DNA from: Miscanthus floridulus
Taxonomy: Eukaryota; Streptophyta; Magnoliopsida; Poales; Poaceae
NCBI RefSeq assembly: GCF_019320115.1
Contig: NC_089581.1
Span: 96,319,316 to 96,383,315 of the forward strand
Length of the DNA: 64,000 bases
Direction: 5' to 3'
The notes below the pieces were generated by a model, which saw only the letters and a program-made list of their open reading frames with translations, was not told the origin of the DNA and made no database searches. The stretch's first letter is position 1. Each line of letters starts with the position of its first letter. Positions 11,553-23,283 of this stretch are shown piece by piece. The translations under genes were made by a program, and so were the position numbers.

Positions 11553-14500
11553 TGTAGCATCCAATTTTAAGGACAAAACCAGATACACACCATATATGAG
11601 ACCAGGAAGTCAAATCTCACATATAACTATAAATAAAGATAATATCAATAGACAATGCTTAATATATAACATACTTAGTATAAAGGATATAACCTTAGAC
11701 AGCAAACAGTGGAAAGACAACTCTGATCTTTGGGTGAAGACTACAATTACACAAGGACAACTGACTGGTTGATCACAAGCCTAATTCTTCCAAACTCTAG
11801 CAATCTGGTACCCATCCGGGATTTTTCCAAAGATTTAAAAAGTAAAGCAAGCATAAGTACATGTCGTACTCAACAAATATAACATGGGGTTCATGAGGCT
11901 CAAAAGACTGACACTGGTTAACTGCGATTAGCTTTTAATGAGTCATGATTTTAGCAATAGGGTGGCAACAAGTTTATCCACAAGCCCACATAAACACATG
12001 ATGAGGTAAACAAGAATAATGAATAGCATAAACGGTAATTATTAGTATGCATCTTCATCATTGGTATTATTCGTGTTTATCATCTATTCTGTAAGGGTTC
12101 CAAGGCCGCTCGTGACCATGAGCACGGTTGATATACCAATTTTACACTCTGCAGAGGTTGTACACTTTCACTGTGAGTTGTGATTTACCCTTTCACTCAA
12201 GGTAGCTAATCTCTTGACCCACTTCTAAGGAAGGTTGGCAGGGTTCACTATGAAGCCTTCCAAAGGTTCGTCTAACAAGTTAGGGCCATTAGATTCACTC
12301 GGCAAACAGATGTAGAGCCCCCCTTCCTGATGGTACAATGACACGCAGCATATACACAAGGGGACAGAGGCCACATTGTACCCAATTCGTCAAGCTATTC
12401 TTACGCCAATAAATTTAACCACTAACAAGCTAGAAAAGGTCCTCATACTGAGCTAAAGCCAGAGCTATATAGCCCTCACAGCTGTACTATAAGTTTCGAA
12501 TAGTCACTTATAGATAAGTCTTTAGGGATAGGAATCTAGCGCACTATAAAAATAGCCCAATGCTCTAGCCCCCTAATTCCATGTTGTCAAAAAACATCTT
12601 TTAGTGTTTATTACATATTCTATTAGTCAAGTTACAAGATCATGGCTTTAGTTGAGCACTAGCATCATACTACCCAATGCAATACCCCATAGGTAATAAG
12701 GCACAAGGTAACAAAGCACTAGGAAATCTTTAGTGGTAATCAAGGTAGACGCATGCAGTATGAATTAAATAATTAAAGGTGTATAGGACAATAAGGAATA
12801 TCACATGTTATACTTGCCTTAAACTTAGATCCTTCTTCTAGTCCAAACCTTCAATGGAACTCCTTCTTAATCAACACGTAAAGCTCACCGACTGGACATG
12901 ATCATAAAGCACCACACAAGCATCCATGCAATCATACACGAAGCAAACAATAGAACTAAATTAGAACAGTACACCAAACATATGAAACAGCAAGTAAAAA
13001 TGTTTTAAAGATGTTGTACACGTCGTTACGAACACACAGACATGAAAAACACGCTAATCGAAACTACGATTGTAAAGAAACGACTATTGGGGTTTATATT
13101 ATAAAGAAAAGATAAGACTATAAGCTTGATTTATGTTAATCATGAAAAACTATGTTCGTAGCATTAATTTAGATTAAACAAATCATATTTATACTTAAAA
13201 ACTGTGTTGAAGCTAATTATATTTTATTTATAAATATTTTGATATCATGTATGCCAATTCAATTTTTACTTACAAATATAAACTGACATGTGAGAACATG
13301 TAATCAAATTTGATATGTGTGTTTAGACTAAACATATTATAATTTAGAGACATAGTTATGTTAGCAACTAGTCATATTAAAACGTATTTGCAAAAGTGCA
13401 TTGCATATAATTATGTTGCTTTTATTTATAAAAACTAGTTGCATGCATATTAATCAAATTAATATTTAACCATATATATAAAAGCCACTTGACATGAAAA
13501 ACGACAACACTAGCATGTAGATCACATCGATACGAATCTAACGCAAATGGAACCACTCGAAATGGACCTAAAACAAATATACGACGATAATATTATGAAT
13601 TGGTGGTAATTTTGTAATTACCTCGTCTTCATCCTTTGGCCTCCCGTACAGTCATCACACGGCCATGGCAACAGCAGCTGTGCATGGGTGGGCTTGACTT
13701 GTTGCATGAAGGAGAGGATGGTCGGGCTGGGCAGCGCAACGGCGACGGCGACGGCGAGAGTAGGAGGAGAAAAATCTAATTTATTACACGATGGATTTTC
13801 TAAATTAGGGGCTCTCCTTATGGTAGTTTTGGTGTGCTTTGCCTAAGGGACTGGTACATATTTATTGGGAGAAAAACTCCCCACATCTACATCAACTAGT
13901 AATATAGTATTAATTGATGTTGCACCCTCCACATTTACTAATGGCCTAAATAATCATTAAAGCCCATTAGTAAACAAATGCATGGGCATTTAGGATTATT
14001 GCACATGGGCTTTGAGCGTTGGGAAAAATGAGATATTTATTATTTTTGGAATTAATTAATTTCGTGGATAAAATAATTTCAGAAAAGTCTAGAATTATTA
14101 TTGAAGCCACGAAAAATACTCTGAAAGCTCTAAAAATTCAGAAAAATTTCTCAGAGATATTATGGAACATGAGGAACCCAAATACAGTATTTGGAGCCAA
14201 TGATAAGATAATTTGGAGTATCTAAAAATTAAATTATGCTCATAGACAAGTACAAACAAGTTCTAGAAAAAGCTGGAAATTTTTTTGAGAAGTTTGTAGA
14301 GATTGATTGACGGATGAGGAATTGAAAGGAGTGATTTGCGTTACAAAAAAAATATTTTAGGAAGCTCCCGATGAAAACTTGAGCCGAGAAACAAAGAATT
14401 TGATTGTAGAAAGAGATAAGGGCGTGCCAGAGAAGAAAAATCGACCTACTAACGTATTTTAAAGACTTTTCTCACTCTCAACACACAAAGAAGCAAAAAA

Positions 14501-14683
14501 CAAACATCATATCATCCAAACATCGGTCAAAATTAGAAAACTTTAAAAGTTCACATTTTTCCTATAACTAAATTTGCGCTAGCTCAAACTAAACTTGGTA
14601 AATTTTATCCAAATATTAAAATAATTCATTTTATTTAGTGTTTTCTATGCATAATCCAAAATTGGAAATTTTGGGGTGTGACA
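11553..14683 (-). repeat. 5' LTR of family X copy 1 (3131 bp)
   Basis: Full-length LTR, TGTAGCATCC...GGGGTGTGACA on the plus strand. The bases following its outer end are GCAAA, a candidate target duplication whose partner was lost with the truncated left LTR. The ORF at 14019-14225 is within this LTR and has no known product. Confidence 0.75.
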
Positions 14684-14862
14684 GCAAACTTGGAAACTAT
14701 CAATCAGGACCACTAGATGTTGATCCAATAGATGAGGTGAGGGGGCTTAAGCGCATTAAAAAGGCTGGCAGATGGGGGGCTTAAGCGCAAAAAAATCCCA
14801 CCTCTCACCCTATCCATTGGATCAACATCTAGTGGTCCTAATTAGTAGTTTCTAAGTTTACA
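14684..14862. mobile_element. Foldback MITE, about 179 bp with about 70 bp arms
   Basis: The left arm (from CAAACTTGGAAACTAT through AGGACCACTAGATGTTGATCC to GATGAGGTGAGG) is an inverted copy of the right arm (CACCTCTCACC... to ...GTTTCTAAGTTTAC). The arms meet around GCTTAAGCGCATT / GCTTAAGCGCAAA. The element touches the outer edge of the family-X LTR, so that retrotransposon probably inserted at or into it. Confidence 0.7.
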
Positions 14863-15191
14863 CAGATTGGTTGGTTTACACCTAATACGTTGCCAAGAAT
14901 TAAGCCTTAGATAATAAGGACACATGAATACACAAAATAAAAAACAAGCAAAACAGTGCACCGGATGAATAGACAGTACCACATCTATCTGGTTCCCATG
15001 TCCAAGCTGTTTGAAAAATCTAGCACATGGTGCGCATATTTCTCATTAGATGATAGTACGCTGCTAGAAAATGGTAGAATATTATTTTTGCAACCATGAC
15101 CTATGTGTTGTTTCTTTGAAAGGATGGCAAGAGTTTTCCTATATTTTGATTAAAAGAACAATATAATATTAAGCATAGAGGAACTGTTGGG
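14863..15191. other. Intergenic, nothing recognisable
   Basis: AT-rich, no ORF or terminal repeat seen. It separates the foldback element from the Athila-like LTR. Confidence 0.5.
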
Positions 15192-16929
15192 TGTTGACAC
15201 TAGATATGGCAAATAGATAAATCTACAAGCGCACGGATGTCCATGTAGCTTTCACCTGTGAGCATTCCAAGGTATCAAATTTCCACAAGGAACGTGAAGT
15301 GCACTAGTTAAGAAACAAGAATGTCCAAGGATAAAACAAGGATAGGAGATAACAGGTAGAGAGGATCTCTGTGGTTTCTAAGATACTAAGGCAAGACTAA
15401 GGAAGGTTATATCAAGGATGTTTACTTTGGGGCATACCTGCCCTAACCTCACCCAAAGGGTTGATTAGGCACAAAGCACAATGAGCCCTACGATTTAATA
15501 ACTAGAACCAACGTGGCGGAATACAGAGGATGGACAGGGTTGTCATCACCTGCCACCAACCACAATTTATCTGGGGATCTAGCCGTAAACATAGGTAAAC
15601 TATAGCCTAAGCACTATGCTTAATCTATAGACTCACTACTCCAATCTAGGCCTTGATGAAATAAGATCAGAGCACTCTAACCAAGCGATGAAACTTGTAA
15701 ACAACAGTAATATAAACAACACTCAAGTAATACAAAAGAACAGAGTTACCACACAGAAGATGCTGGACTTCACTCTAAGAAGAGCTTCATCCACCGAGGC
15801 ACAAGTGGAGAGCATGCCGGCAACCCTGGCTCCTCCCCAAGCTTCTCCTCACTCTCTCCCTATCTTCTACTTCTAAGTCGAGTAGCTATAGAGCTTCGCC
15901 TTGCGACTATTCTACTACATATGAATGAGATGGAATGGAATGACTACAAATGGAGCTCTACACCACTATTTATAGCCTCCCAAGGTCAGTTCTTGGAGGG
16001 GGGTACTTGTAGAGAGCCGAGGAAGTTGGTTGGTAGGTTGGTGGCATCGACCGACCTACTTGGGCGTCGACTGACGCATGGATGCACTGACTTGGTGCAT
16101 CTACGACTGATGGAGCTCCCTAGAGTCGGTTGGAGTGGTCCTAAGTTGGTTTAGAAGGTCCCACATGTTGGCCAACATGGGCCACGGTTAGCCGATGCCC
16201 CCTAGCATGTATATCATTGATCTTGAGTTGGTTCGGTGCTCCATAGTCCACATTTTCTTGGGTACACAGTTTGGTCACTTTTAGAGTTTGTTCTCTTCAG
16301 TTTGTGGGCCCATGGATCCATGGGAGAGGACACATGGACACCATCTCCACCCTTGATGTGAACCGTCATTGAGTCGACACATGAGATGCTTCTGACGTGT
16401 GTTTCTTGCTAGTGGCACAGATGGGTGATGTGGACAAACTTCAGTTTGGGCCGCCCGACCTTGGGTAGGAATCACTCAGCCTTCCACTTGGTCCAATAGC
16501 ATGAACAAGGCCTCCCTTGGGTTCTCCATTGAGTGTAGAGGCTATGGACCAAGTTTGGGTGTCATTGGATACAAGTCTAGGTCGTTTGACGCCCAGAGGG
16601 GTCGCTTGACATCCATCTCTGCCCAAACTCTGCCTGGCCCATCTTGCAATCTTCTGGAAGGCATAATTTTGTCATCCAGACTCCGAATTGGGTGAACCAA
16701 AACTCAATTTCATGTATCTCAATGAGCTATTCGACAAGGTGCAGTCAAAATGGGTATTTGATGAAGTTTTTTTTGCATGTATATTGCCACCTATGTTCTT
16801 ACACTCACATAGTCATCACAACTTGTGGAAATGGCTAGAAATAAGCCCTATGACTATGGTTTATGTCATTTATATCACCAATTTAGTCATAGTTGATGGT
16901 CTAAAATGAGGTGTTATTGACCATCAACA
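15192..16929 (-). repeat. 3' LTR (1738 bp) of the Athila-like element
   Basis: TGTTGACACTAGATATGGC ... GACCATCAACA. It aligns with 21550-23283 along its whole length. Short ORFs inside (15688-15876, 15921-16154, 16281-16838) are LTR sequence without known product. Confidence 0.82.
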
Positions 16930-19900
16930 AGATCCCCCACACCGAACCTTTGCTCGTCCCAAGTAAAGGATTCGAACAAGAAAGATGACTGAGCAAAGAT
17001 TCAGGTGGATTTGATGCACAACTTTCTTAGGATATGATGCAAGCATAAAAGGCATTCCAAGTCACATACTTATACCTATGGGTTTTGAAGTGGCTAGAAC
17101 ATCACCTTGGGTGATTGGGAAATGGAACAGTTCTAATTTGAAGACATAGATTACTTTTTCTTCTCAAGTAAGATTGGAGTTTTTCAATATTTTTCAAAAC
17201 AAAACATAGCTCATGTTACTCCTCATATGGTTCTCTCAAATCACTCAATGGCATTTGTGCATGTGTCCTCACCAAGATCTTTCTTTGCCTCATGGCCCTA
17301 CAACTATAGCTTATGTGGAGTTTTGGGTAGGAGAACTTGAAGGGCATACTTAGAATGTTTATATTGTAAAGTCGAAGCATAAATCCATGGAGGAAAACAA
17401 CATATAAACTATGATCAAGAGTGCAAGTGTGTGGATACGAGTGGAAAGTTGACTCTTTAAAGATTCTCTCTCGCTTGAGATCATGGGCTATCTTTGATGC
17501 TCATCCTCTTTTTTTGCTCGATGTTTTTTTTCACTCATCTCTCTCTCTCTTTATCTTTTCCAACTCTCTCTTTTTTCATCTTTTCCAACTCTCTCTTTTT
17601 TTCAACTCTCTCTCTCTTTTTCATAACATATAGCCCATGTCTCTTTTTCATACTTGTATGGAGAATGGAGAGAGATCTTGAGTACATCGAGTCTTTATTT
17701 TGTGGAAAGGTGGAAAGGCATGTTTGTGGAGAGGTGGAAAGGAATGTTTGTGGAGAGGTAAAAAAGCATATATGTACTAGCTCTCAGTGTAAGAGCATAG
17801 CATAAGTGTGGAAGGCATGTTTTTTTTACTCTCAGTGTGAGAGTAAAGCATATATGGTGTAGTGTACGTGATCTTGGTCATGTAAGCATGGTGCATCACT
17901 CACTAGGATAACAGAATTTGACAAAACTCAAAATAAAATCTAAGCAGCAAAAAAGTGTGGGTTTATCAAGATATTGCCTATGGATCTAGTAGGACATTTA
18001 TACCATAGAGGAGTTATGAAGCCATGGTTTTAAATTTTTCTCAAAGCAAAAGTCTCCAAAACACTTGATTAGAAAGGACTTGTCTTGTCATAACTATATC
18101 ACACTTCACAACAACTTAGGTAATGTTATCCTAATTGAGTAAGGTTCCCACAAGCATTAAGTGAAAGACAAGGAATAAAGATTTTGCAAGCCAATCTCAC
18201 AAGAAAAGTTATGATCAAATCTTGGGGTCATGTTTTAAAGTTCATCAAGTTTTAATAACATGGAGAAATTGGCTTTTTATGCATTCATTTTCAAGGAGAT
18301 AAATGTAGGAGAGGGGTACCAAGATACAAACCAGCGTCTCATATTGAGATGAAGTACAGAGAGTTGATGTTGATGTGTGAAGTACTGCTGTGTGTAGCCT
18401 CAGTGTTTTTCATTGTAGGGGACATTGCTTGAGCTGGGGTTGGGTTGCCCAACCCCCACACCTGTTCCTTCAGCATTTGCGCTTATTCAAAGACACAAAG
18501 GGTGAAAGCATCATGGCTCTACTAGTACAAATGTACTAGTGAACCAAAAACTTTATTCCTCTTATTGAAAAGCAAATAGAGGCATATAGCATGATTGGAA
18601 ATGAAACAAAAGCGCCTAAACATTTATCATGCCAAAGGGGCGATCAAGGTGAAGGAGGAACATACCTATGTCATGTATATTGTTAAGTTAAATAGAGGTC
18701 CTAGTGAATGTTGTGACACTTCTCAAACCAGTCATTGGAAGAAATGATATATGATGGAGAAGGAGTAAATAAACTCACATTGAATAGTATGTGATATGTG
18801 CAATTCATCATACCAAAGCAATGTGGTGAGTGGATCTCCTTATAATTGACCCCCTCAAGATAAAAATTGAGATCATGGAGCTATTTTTTAAAATATATAA
18901 TATACTTTTTATACTTGGACCTTCATGTGCCCATATTTTTTTGTTTTTTTATTTTACTTGGACCTTCATGTGCCCAACTTTTTTTATAGCTCCATATCTC
19001 TCTTCACAAAAAGGCAAAATGGGTATTTATGAAAGAGATAGTTCAAATCTTTGAAGTGCCACTAGTTCATAAGATCACAAAATTTATCTAAACTCAACAT
19101 GACAACAGGTTGCATAAGAAGAGGTTCATGTTTAAGCATTTGTTTTGGAGATGAGAATGTAAAGACAAAACATGATCATTCAATTTTAACATCTCAATCT
19201 ACACTCTTCCTATGTTGGATTAAGATAAAGCAAGATAGAAGAACATGTGCACAAGAATTTGAGGTGATTCATGTTAGTGCTAGGTTGGGTGACATAAAGC
19301 CAGGTCGGCTAACCCCCACATATGTCAAAATATGGCACAAGCTTTTGTGTAGACTTCCATATATTAGGTTAACATGAATTCAAAAGAGTTGGCTATGATT
19401 ATGAATAGAAAGAATAAATGATTGAAAATCTAAGCTTAGCCATTAGGAAAACCAAACAAGTTCAATCATATCATTTTTTTTCATTTTCATGCTTATTGGG
19501 TCAAAGATAATCTTTTAAGCACTAACCACATACCTTAGAGATGTTACCTTTGTTTCTTTGAAGTGTGATGATGTGATGATGGCTTTGAGTGGACCATCAC
19601 ATTTGCTTCTAAGCATTCCATGCCTGATTTGCCTCACTCTTGAATTGCACATTTATATCTTGTCCTTGATTTGAATTCCTTCTTGTTGATGTCACTCCTA
19701 ATGCTTGTTCAAAAGTCTTGATTCATGATTTTAATATCTACAACATAGACTAGTGCAAGGTGATACTACAAACCCAACCAATGTGTGAGCACATCGGTCG
19801 GTGCAACAATCAAGCTCAATCTTCATTGTGTTTGCTCTATTTTATTTGAAGGAAAAATTATAATTTTTGAAAGGTAAACTATTTTTATCTATTATTATTA

Positions 19901-20030
19901 CTACTACTACTTTATTTTTTTTAATAAGATGATAGAAACTAATCAAACTTCATTGAATTGAAAACATCAAGCAAACAGGTTATCTCCCGTTAGTGCTTTG
20001 TTTTAAATCATAAGATCGACCATTGTAGTT
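16930..20030 (-). other. Non-coding interior of the Athila-like element
   Basis: The PPT-side start reads AGATCCCCCACACCGAAC on the plus strand. The rest is AT-rich without gag-pol motifs. It contains CT-rich low complexity (17525-17625), a roughly 28 bp degenerate tandem repeat GTTTGTGGAGAGGTGGAAAG (17700-17772), and a 43 bp period repeat of CTTGGACCTTCATGTGCCCA (18913-18976). Confidence 0.6.
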
Positions 20031-21480
20031 TCAACTGCAAGAACTTGCACCAAGGCAACTACGAGCTTTTGAATACTTATGGTAAACAAAAGCATCTACA
20101 ACTATCCGCTTGAGGATTTGATAAAAGAGAAGCATAGGATGGGTGTAGCTCTCATAAGTGTAGGTAGAAGGTAAGATTGACTCTAGCGATTTCTCATGAA
20201 AGCGTACATCTTGTGGCTCTTCTAGAATATAGCTTTGATGTTCGTCCACATGATCCTCCTTTTTGGACCCCAAAGTTGATCCCTCGAGAATGTCCATAGA
20301 CTAAACATATTTGTCAATCATCTCTTGTCTATGACATTCTACAAGTGGATTCCTATCCTCGTCCTCCATTAGGCTGGGGATCTTTGCCTCAGATGATTTA
20401 TACTCCCGTTTGGTGTCAACTAAAAGGGGTGAAGCACCTCCGTGGTTTGAATTATCAACAAAGAAACAAGGATGAACATTGGGGATATCAAAGTTTGTGG
20501 TGGAAAATGATGTTGATTCGAGGGGTTTTGGGCAACCAAATCTTGAGATGAACATAGAAGATGATGATTTTGGGTCAAGGATGCCAAAGATCTCTGTTGG
20601 ATTCGATGATTGAAGGTATTCCCAACATCAAGAGATAGATCCTCCTCAAATTCAAAAGGAAACTCCAAAGGATGATTTTCTTCTTCCTTTGGTGTCCCTA
20701 GGAATGATTTAGGAATATGGTTGGCAGCTAAAGATTTAGATGGATTTGGCAAGGATTCGACTGTCTAAACATCTTCTTGTGCTGGGATTGGATTGTCCTT
20801 TTCTTCAGGGGAGTCATGATGGCCATCGGCATAGGGAGAGTTTTCAAGGATTGTCTCAAGGATAGCTCTCCCTTCACTAATAGGAAGATGTACGAAGGCT
20901 CCTCCGGAAGCGATGTTAAGGAATTATGCAGATTTCTCACTAAGACCCAAATAGAAGTGTTGCAAAAGCATAGGTTTGGGATTAGCAAGATCAAGGCCAG
21001 ATGAATAAAGATCCATCAAATGGGCCCATGCAACACCTAGGGATTATTTCTCCCTTTGCTTAAAGTTTAGGATCTCTTTTCGAAGATGAACCACTCGGGT
21101 GATAGGAAAGAATGTTAAGCAAAACTTGGCTTGAAGAACTTCCCACTCTCCTTGTGCACTCTCTACGGTTCGAGTATACCACAGTTTGGCTAATCCCATT
21201 AAAGAGAATGAAAATAGCTTCCACTTAAGGATTTCATGTGACATGCCCAAAATGTGAAGGCATGAACATACTTGCTTGAACTCTCATAGATGAGCATATG
21301 GGTTGTCATCTTTTTCCCTAGAAAAAGATTGTTCCTGAACTTTAATTTTGAAATAAGGGCAAAGTTCATAACTACAGGTAAGGATAGACTTTGACGATGG
21401 GGGTGGCTCCAAACTAGCACCCTTTGGAGTAGTGAATTGAATGATAGGAATGTGATCCATGGTATAAAGGATAAAGGATA
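20031..21480 (-). pseudogene. Athila-like gypsy gag, single frame with internal stops
   Basis: Minus-strand gag. The Retrotrans_gag-type core lies about 21290-20860, with landmarks EILKWKLFSFSLMGLAKLWY, then FCLTFFPITRVVHLRKEIL, MLLQHFYLGLSEKSA and IASGGAFVHLPISEGRAILE. From 21250 down to 20420 these sit in one frame broken by three stop codons (after FKQREK, after LSEKSA and after PAQEDV), so substitutions rather than indels dominate there. Further downstream an acidic Pro/Glu-rich stretch follows and the frame decays. The expected protein would form the retrotransposon capsid in the cytoplasm. The PBS is about 50 bp upstream of the first recognisable codons. The family match rests on motif recognition; the core is convincing. 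Confidence 0.72.
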
Positions 21481-21524
21481 TAAGATACTTGGATGACTCG
21501 GTTCTAAACTAGAACAGCTACTAT

Positions 21525-21542
21525 TCCTCGGCAATGGCGCTA
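21525..21542 (-). other. Primer binding site, tRNA-Asp type
   Basis: The minus strand reads TAGCGCCATTGCCGAGGA, two or three changes from TGGCGCCGTTGCCGGGGA, the Asp-tRNA PBS of Athila-type plant gypsy elements. It starts 7 bases inside the LTR boundary. Confidence 0.75.
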
Positions 21543-21549
21543 AAAAGCT

Positions 21550-23283
21550 TGTTGACACTAGATATGGCAAATAGATAAATCCACAAGCACACGTATGTCA
21601 ATGTAGCTTTCACATAGGAGTATTCCAAGGTATCGAATTTCCACAAGGAACATAAAGTGAACTAGTTAAGAAACAAGAATGTCCAAGGATAAAACAAGGA
21701 TAGGAGATAACAGGTAGAGTGGATCTCTGTGGTTTCTAAGATACTAAGGCTAGACTAAGGAAGGTTATATCAAGGTTGTTTACTTTGGGGTGTACCTACC
21801 CTAACCTCACCCAAAGCTTTGATTAGGCACAAAGCATAACAAGCCCTACGATTTAATAACTAGAACCAATATGGTGGAATACAGAGGATGGATAGGGCTG
21901 TCACCACCTACCACCAACCACAATCTATCCGGGGATCTAGCCGTAACATAGGCAAGCTATAACCTAAGCACCACGCTTAATCTATAGACTTACTACTCTA
22001 ATCCAGGCCTCATTGAAATAAGATTGGAGCAATCAAACCAAGCGGTGAAACTTGTAAACAATAGTAATATAAACAACACTTAAGTAATGCACAAGAATAG
22101 AGTTACCACATAGAAGATGTCGGACTTCACTCTAAGAAGAGCTTTATCCACTATGGCACAAGTGGAGAGGAAGCCAACAACCCTAGATCCTTCCTAAGCT
22201 TCTTCTCACTCTCCCTATCTTCTACTTCTAAGTGGAGTAGCTACAGAGCTTCGCCTTGCCACTATTCTACTAGATATGAATGAGATGGAATGGAATGATT
22301 ACAAATGGAGCTCTACACCACTATTTATATCCTCCCAAGGTCGGTTCTTGGAGGGGGGGTACTTGTAGAGAGTTGAAGAGGTCAGTTGGTAGGTCAGTGG
22401 CATCAACCGACCTACTTGGGCATTGGCCAACGCTTGAATGCACCGACTTGGTGCATCTACGGCTGATGGAGCACCCTAGAGTCGGTTGGAGTGGTCCAAA
22501 GTTGGTTTGGGAGGTCCCACATGTCGGCTGACGTGGGCCATGGTCGCCCAATGCCCCCTGGCACGTCTGTCATTGAACTTGAGTCAGTTCGGTGCTCCAT
22601 AGTCCACATTTGCTTAGGTACATAGTTTGGTCACTTTTGGAGTTCATTCTCTTTGGTTTGTGGGTCCATGGATCCATGGGAGAGGACACATGGACACCAT
22701 CTCCACCCTTGATGTGAACCATCATTGAGTCAATGTGCGAGATGCTTCCAAGGTGTGTTTCTTGCTGGTGGCATGGATTGGTGACATGGACAAACTTTGG
22801 TTTTAGCCGCCCAACCTTTGGTAGGCGTCACCCAGCATCCCACTTGGTCCAATAGCATGAACAAGGCCTCCCCTGGGTTCTCCATTGAGTGTAGAGGTTA
22901 TGGACCAAGCTTGGGGGCCATTCGACATAAGTCTAGGTCGCTCGATGCCTAGAGGGGTTGCTCGACGTCCATCTTTGCCCAAACTCTGCCTGGCCCGTCT
23001 TGCAATCTTCCAGCGGCATAACTTTGTTATCCGGACTCTGAATTGGGTGAACCCAAACACAATTTCGTGTATCTTGATGAGCTCTTCAACATGGTGTAGT
23101 CAAAATGGGCATTTGATGAAGTGTTTTTGCATGTATATTGCCACTTTAGTTCCTACACTCACATAGTCATCACAACTTGTGGAAATGTTTAGAAATAAGC
23201 CCTATGACTATGGTTTATGTCATTTATATCACCAGTTTAGGCATATTTGATTGTCTAAAATGAGGTGTTAGTGACCATCAACA
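21550..23283 (-). repeat. 5' LTR (1734 bp) of the Athila-like element
   Basis: Same termini as the copy at 15192 (TGTTGA...TCAACA). Visible differences are scattered substitutions and small indels, so the insertion is not recent. Confidence 0.82.

Larger units (their letters stand above)
8640..14683 (-). mobile_element. Non-autonomous LTR retrotransposon, family X copy 1 (short interior, one LTR truncated)
   Basis: Two similar direct repeats (8640-10898 and 11553-14683) flank only 654 bp of interior. On the minus strand the LTR starts TGTCACACCCC and ends in GCTACA (TGTAGC on the plus strand). A Met-tRNA-like PBS lies next to the right copy and a G-rich PPT next to the left copy, so the element runs on the minus strand. 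The left (3') LTR lacks roughly its last 0.9 kb. Related copies lie at 49077-57982 and 60499-63195. There is no gag or pol. TGTCACACCC-type LTR starts are common in grass Ty3/gypsy elements, but the superfamily is an inference. Confidence 0.75.
15192..23283 (-). mobile_element. Athila-like Ty3/gypsy element carrying gag only (8.1 kb)
   Basis: Two direct LTRs (15192-16929, 21550-23283) start TGTTGA and end TCAACA. A tRNA-Asp-type PBS is adjacent to the right LTR and a GTGTGGGGGATCT PPT to the left LTR, so transcription is on the minus strand. The interior has a recognisable but broken gag next to the PBS and about 3.1 kb without coding capacity. No protease, RT, RNase H or integrase was found, so the copy is non-autonomous. 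Flanking 5-mers are TTGGG and TCAGG, at best a decayed target duplication. Confidence 0.8.

Noticed and set aside
17421..17805. Phe/Ser/Leu-rich ORFs suggesting a membrane protein
   Set aside because: The hydrophobicity comes from a CT-rich microsatellite. The frames are within the Athila-like non-coding interior.
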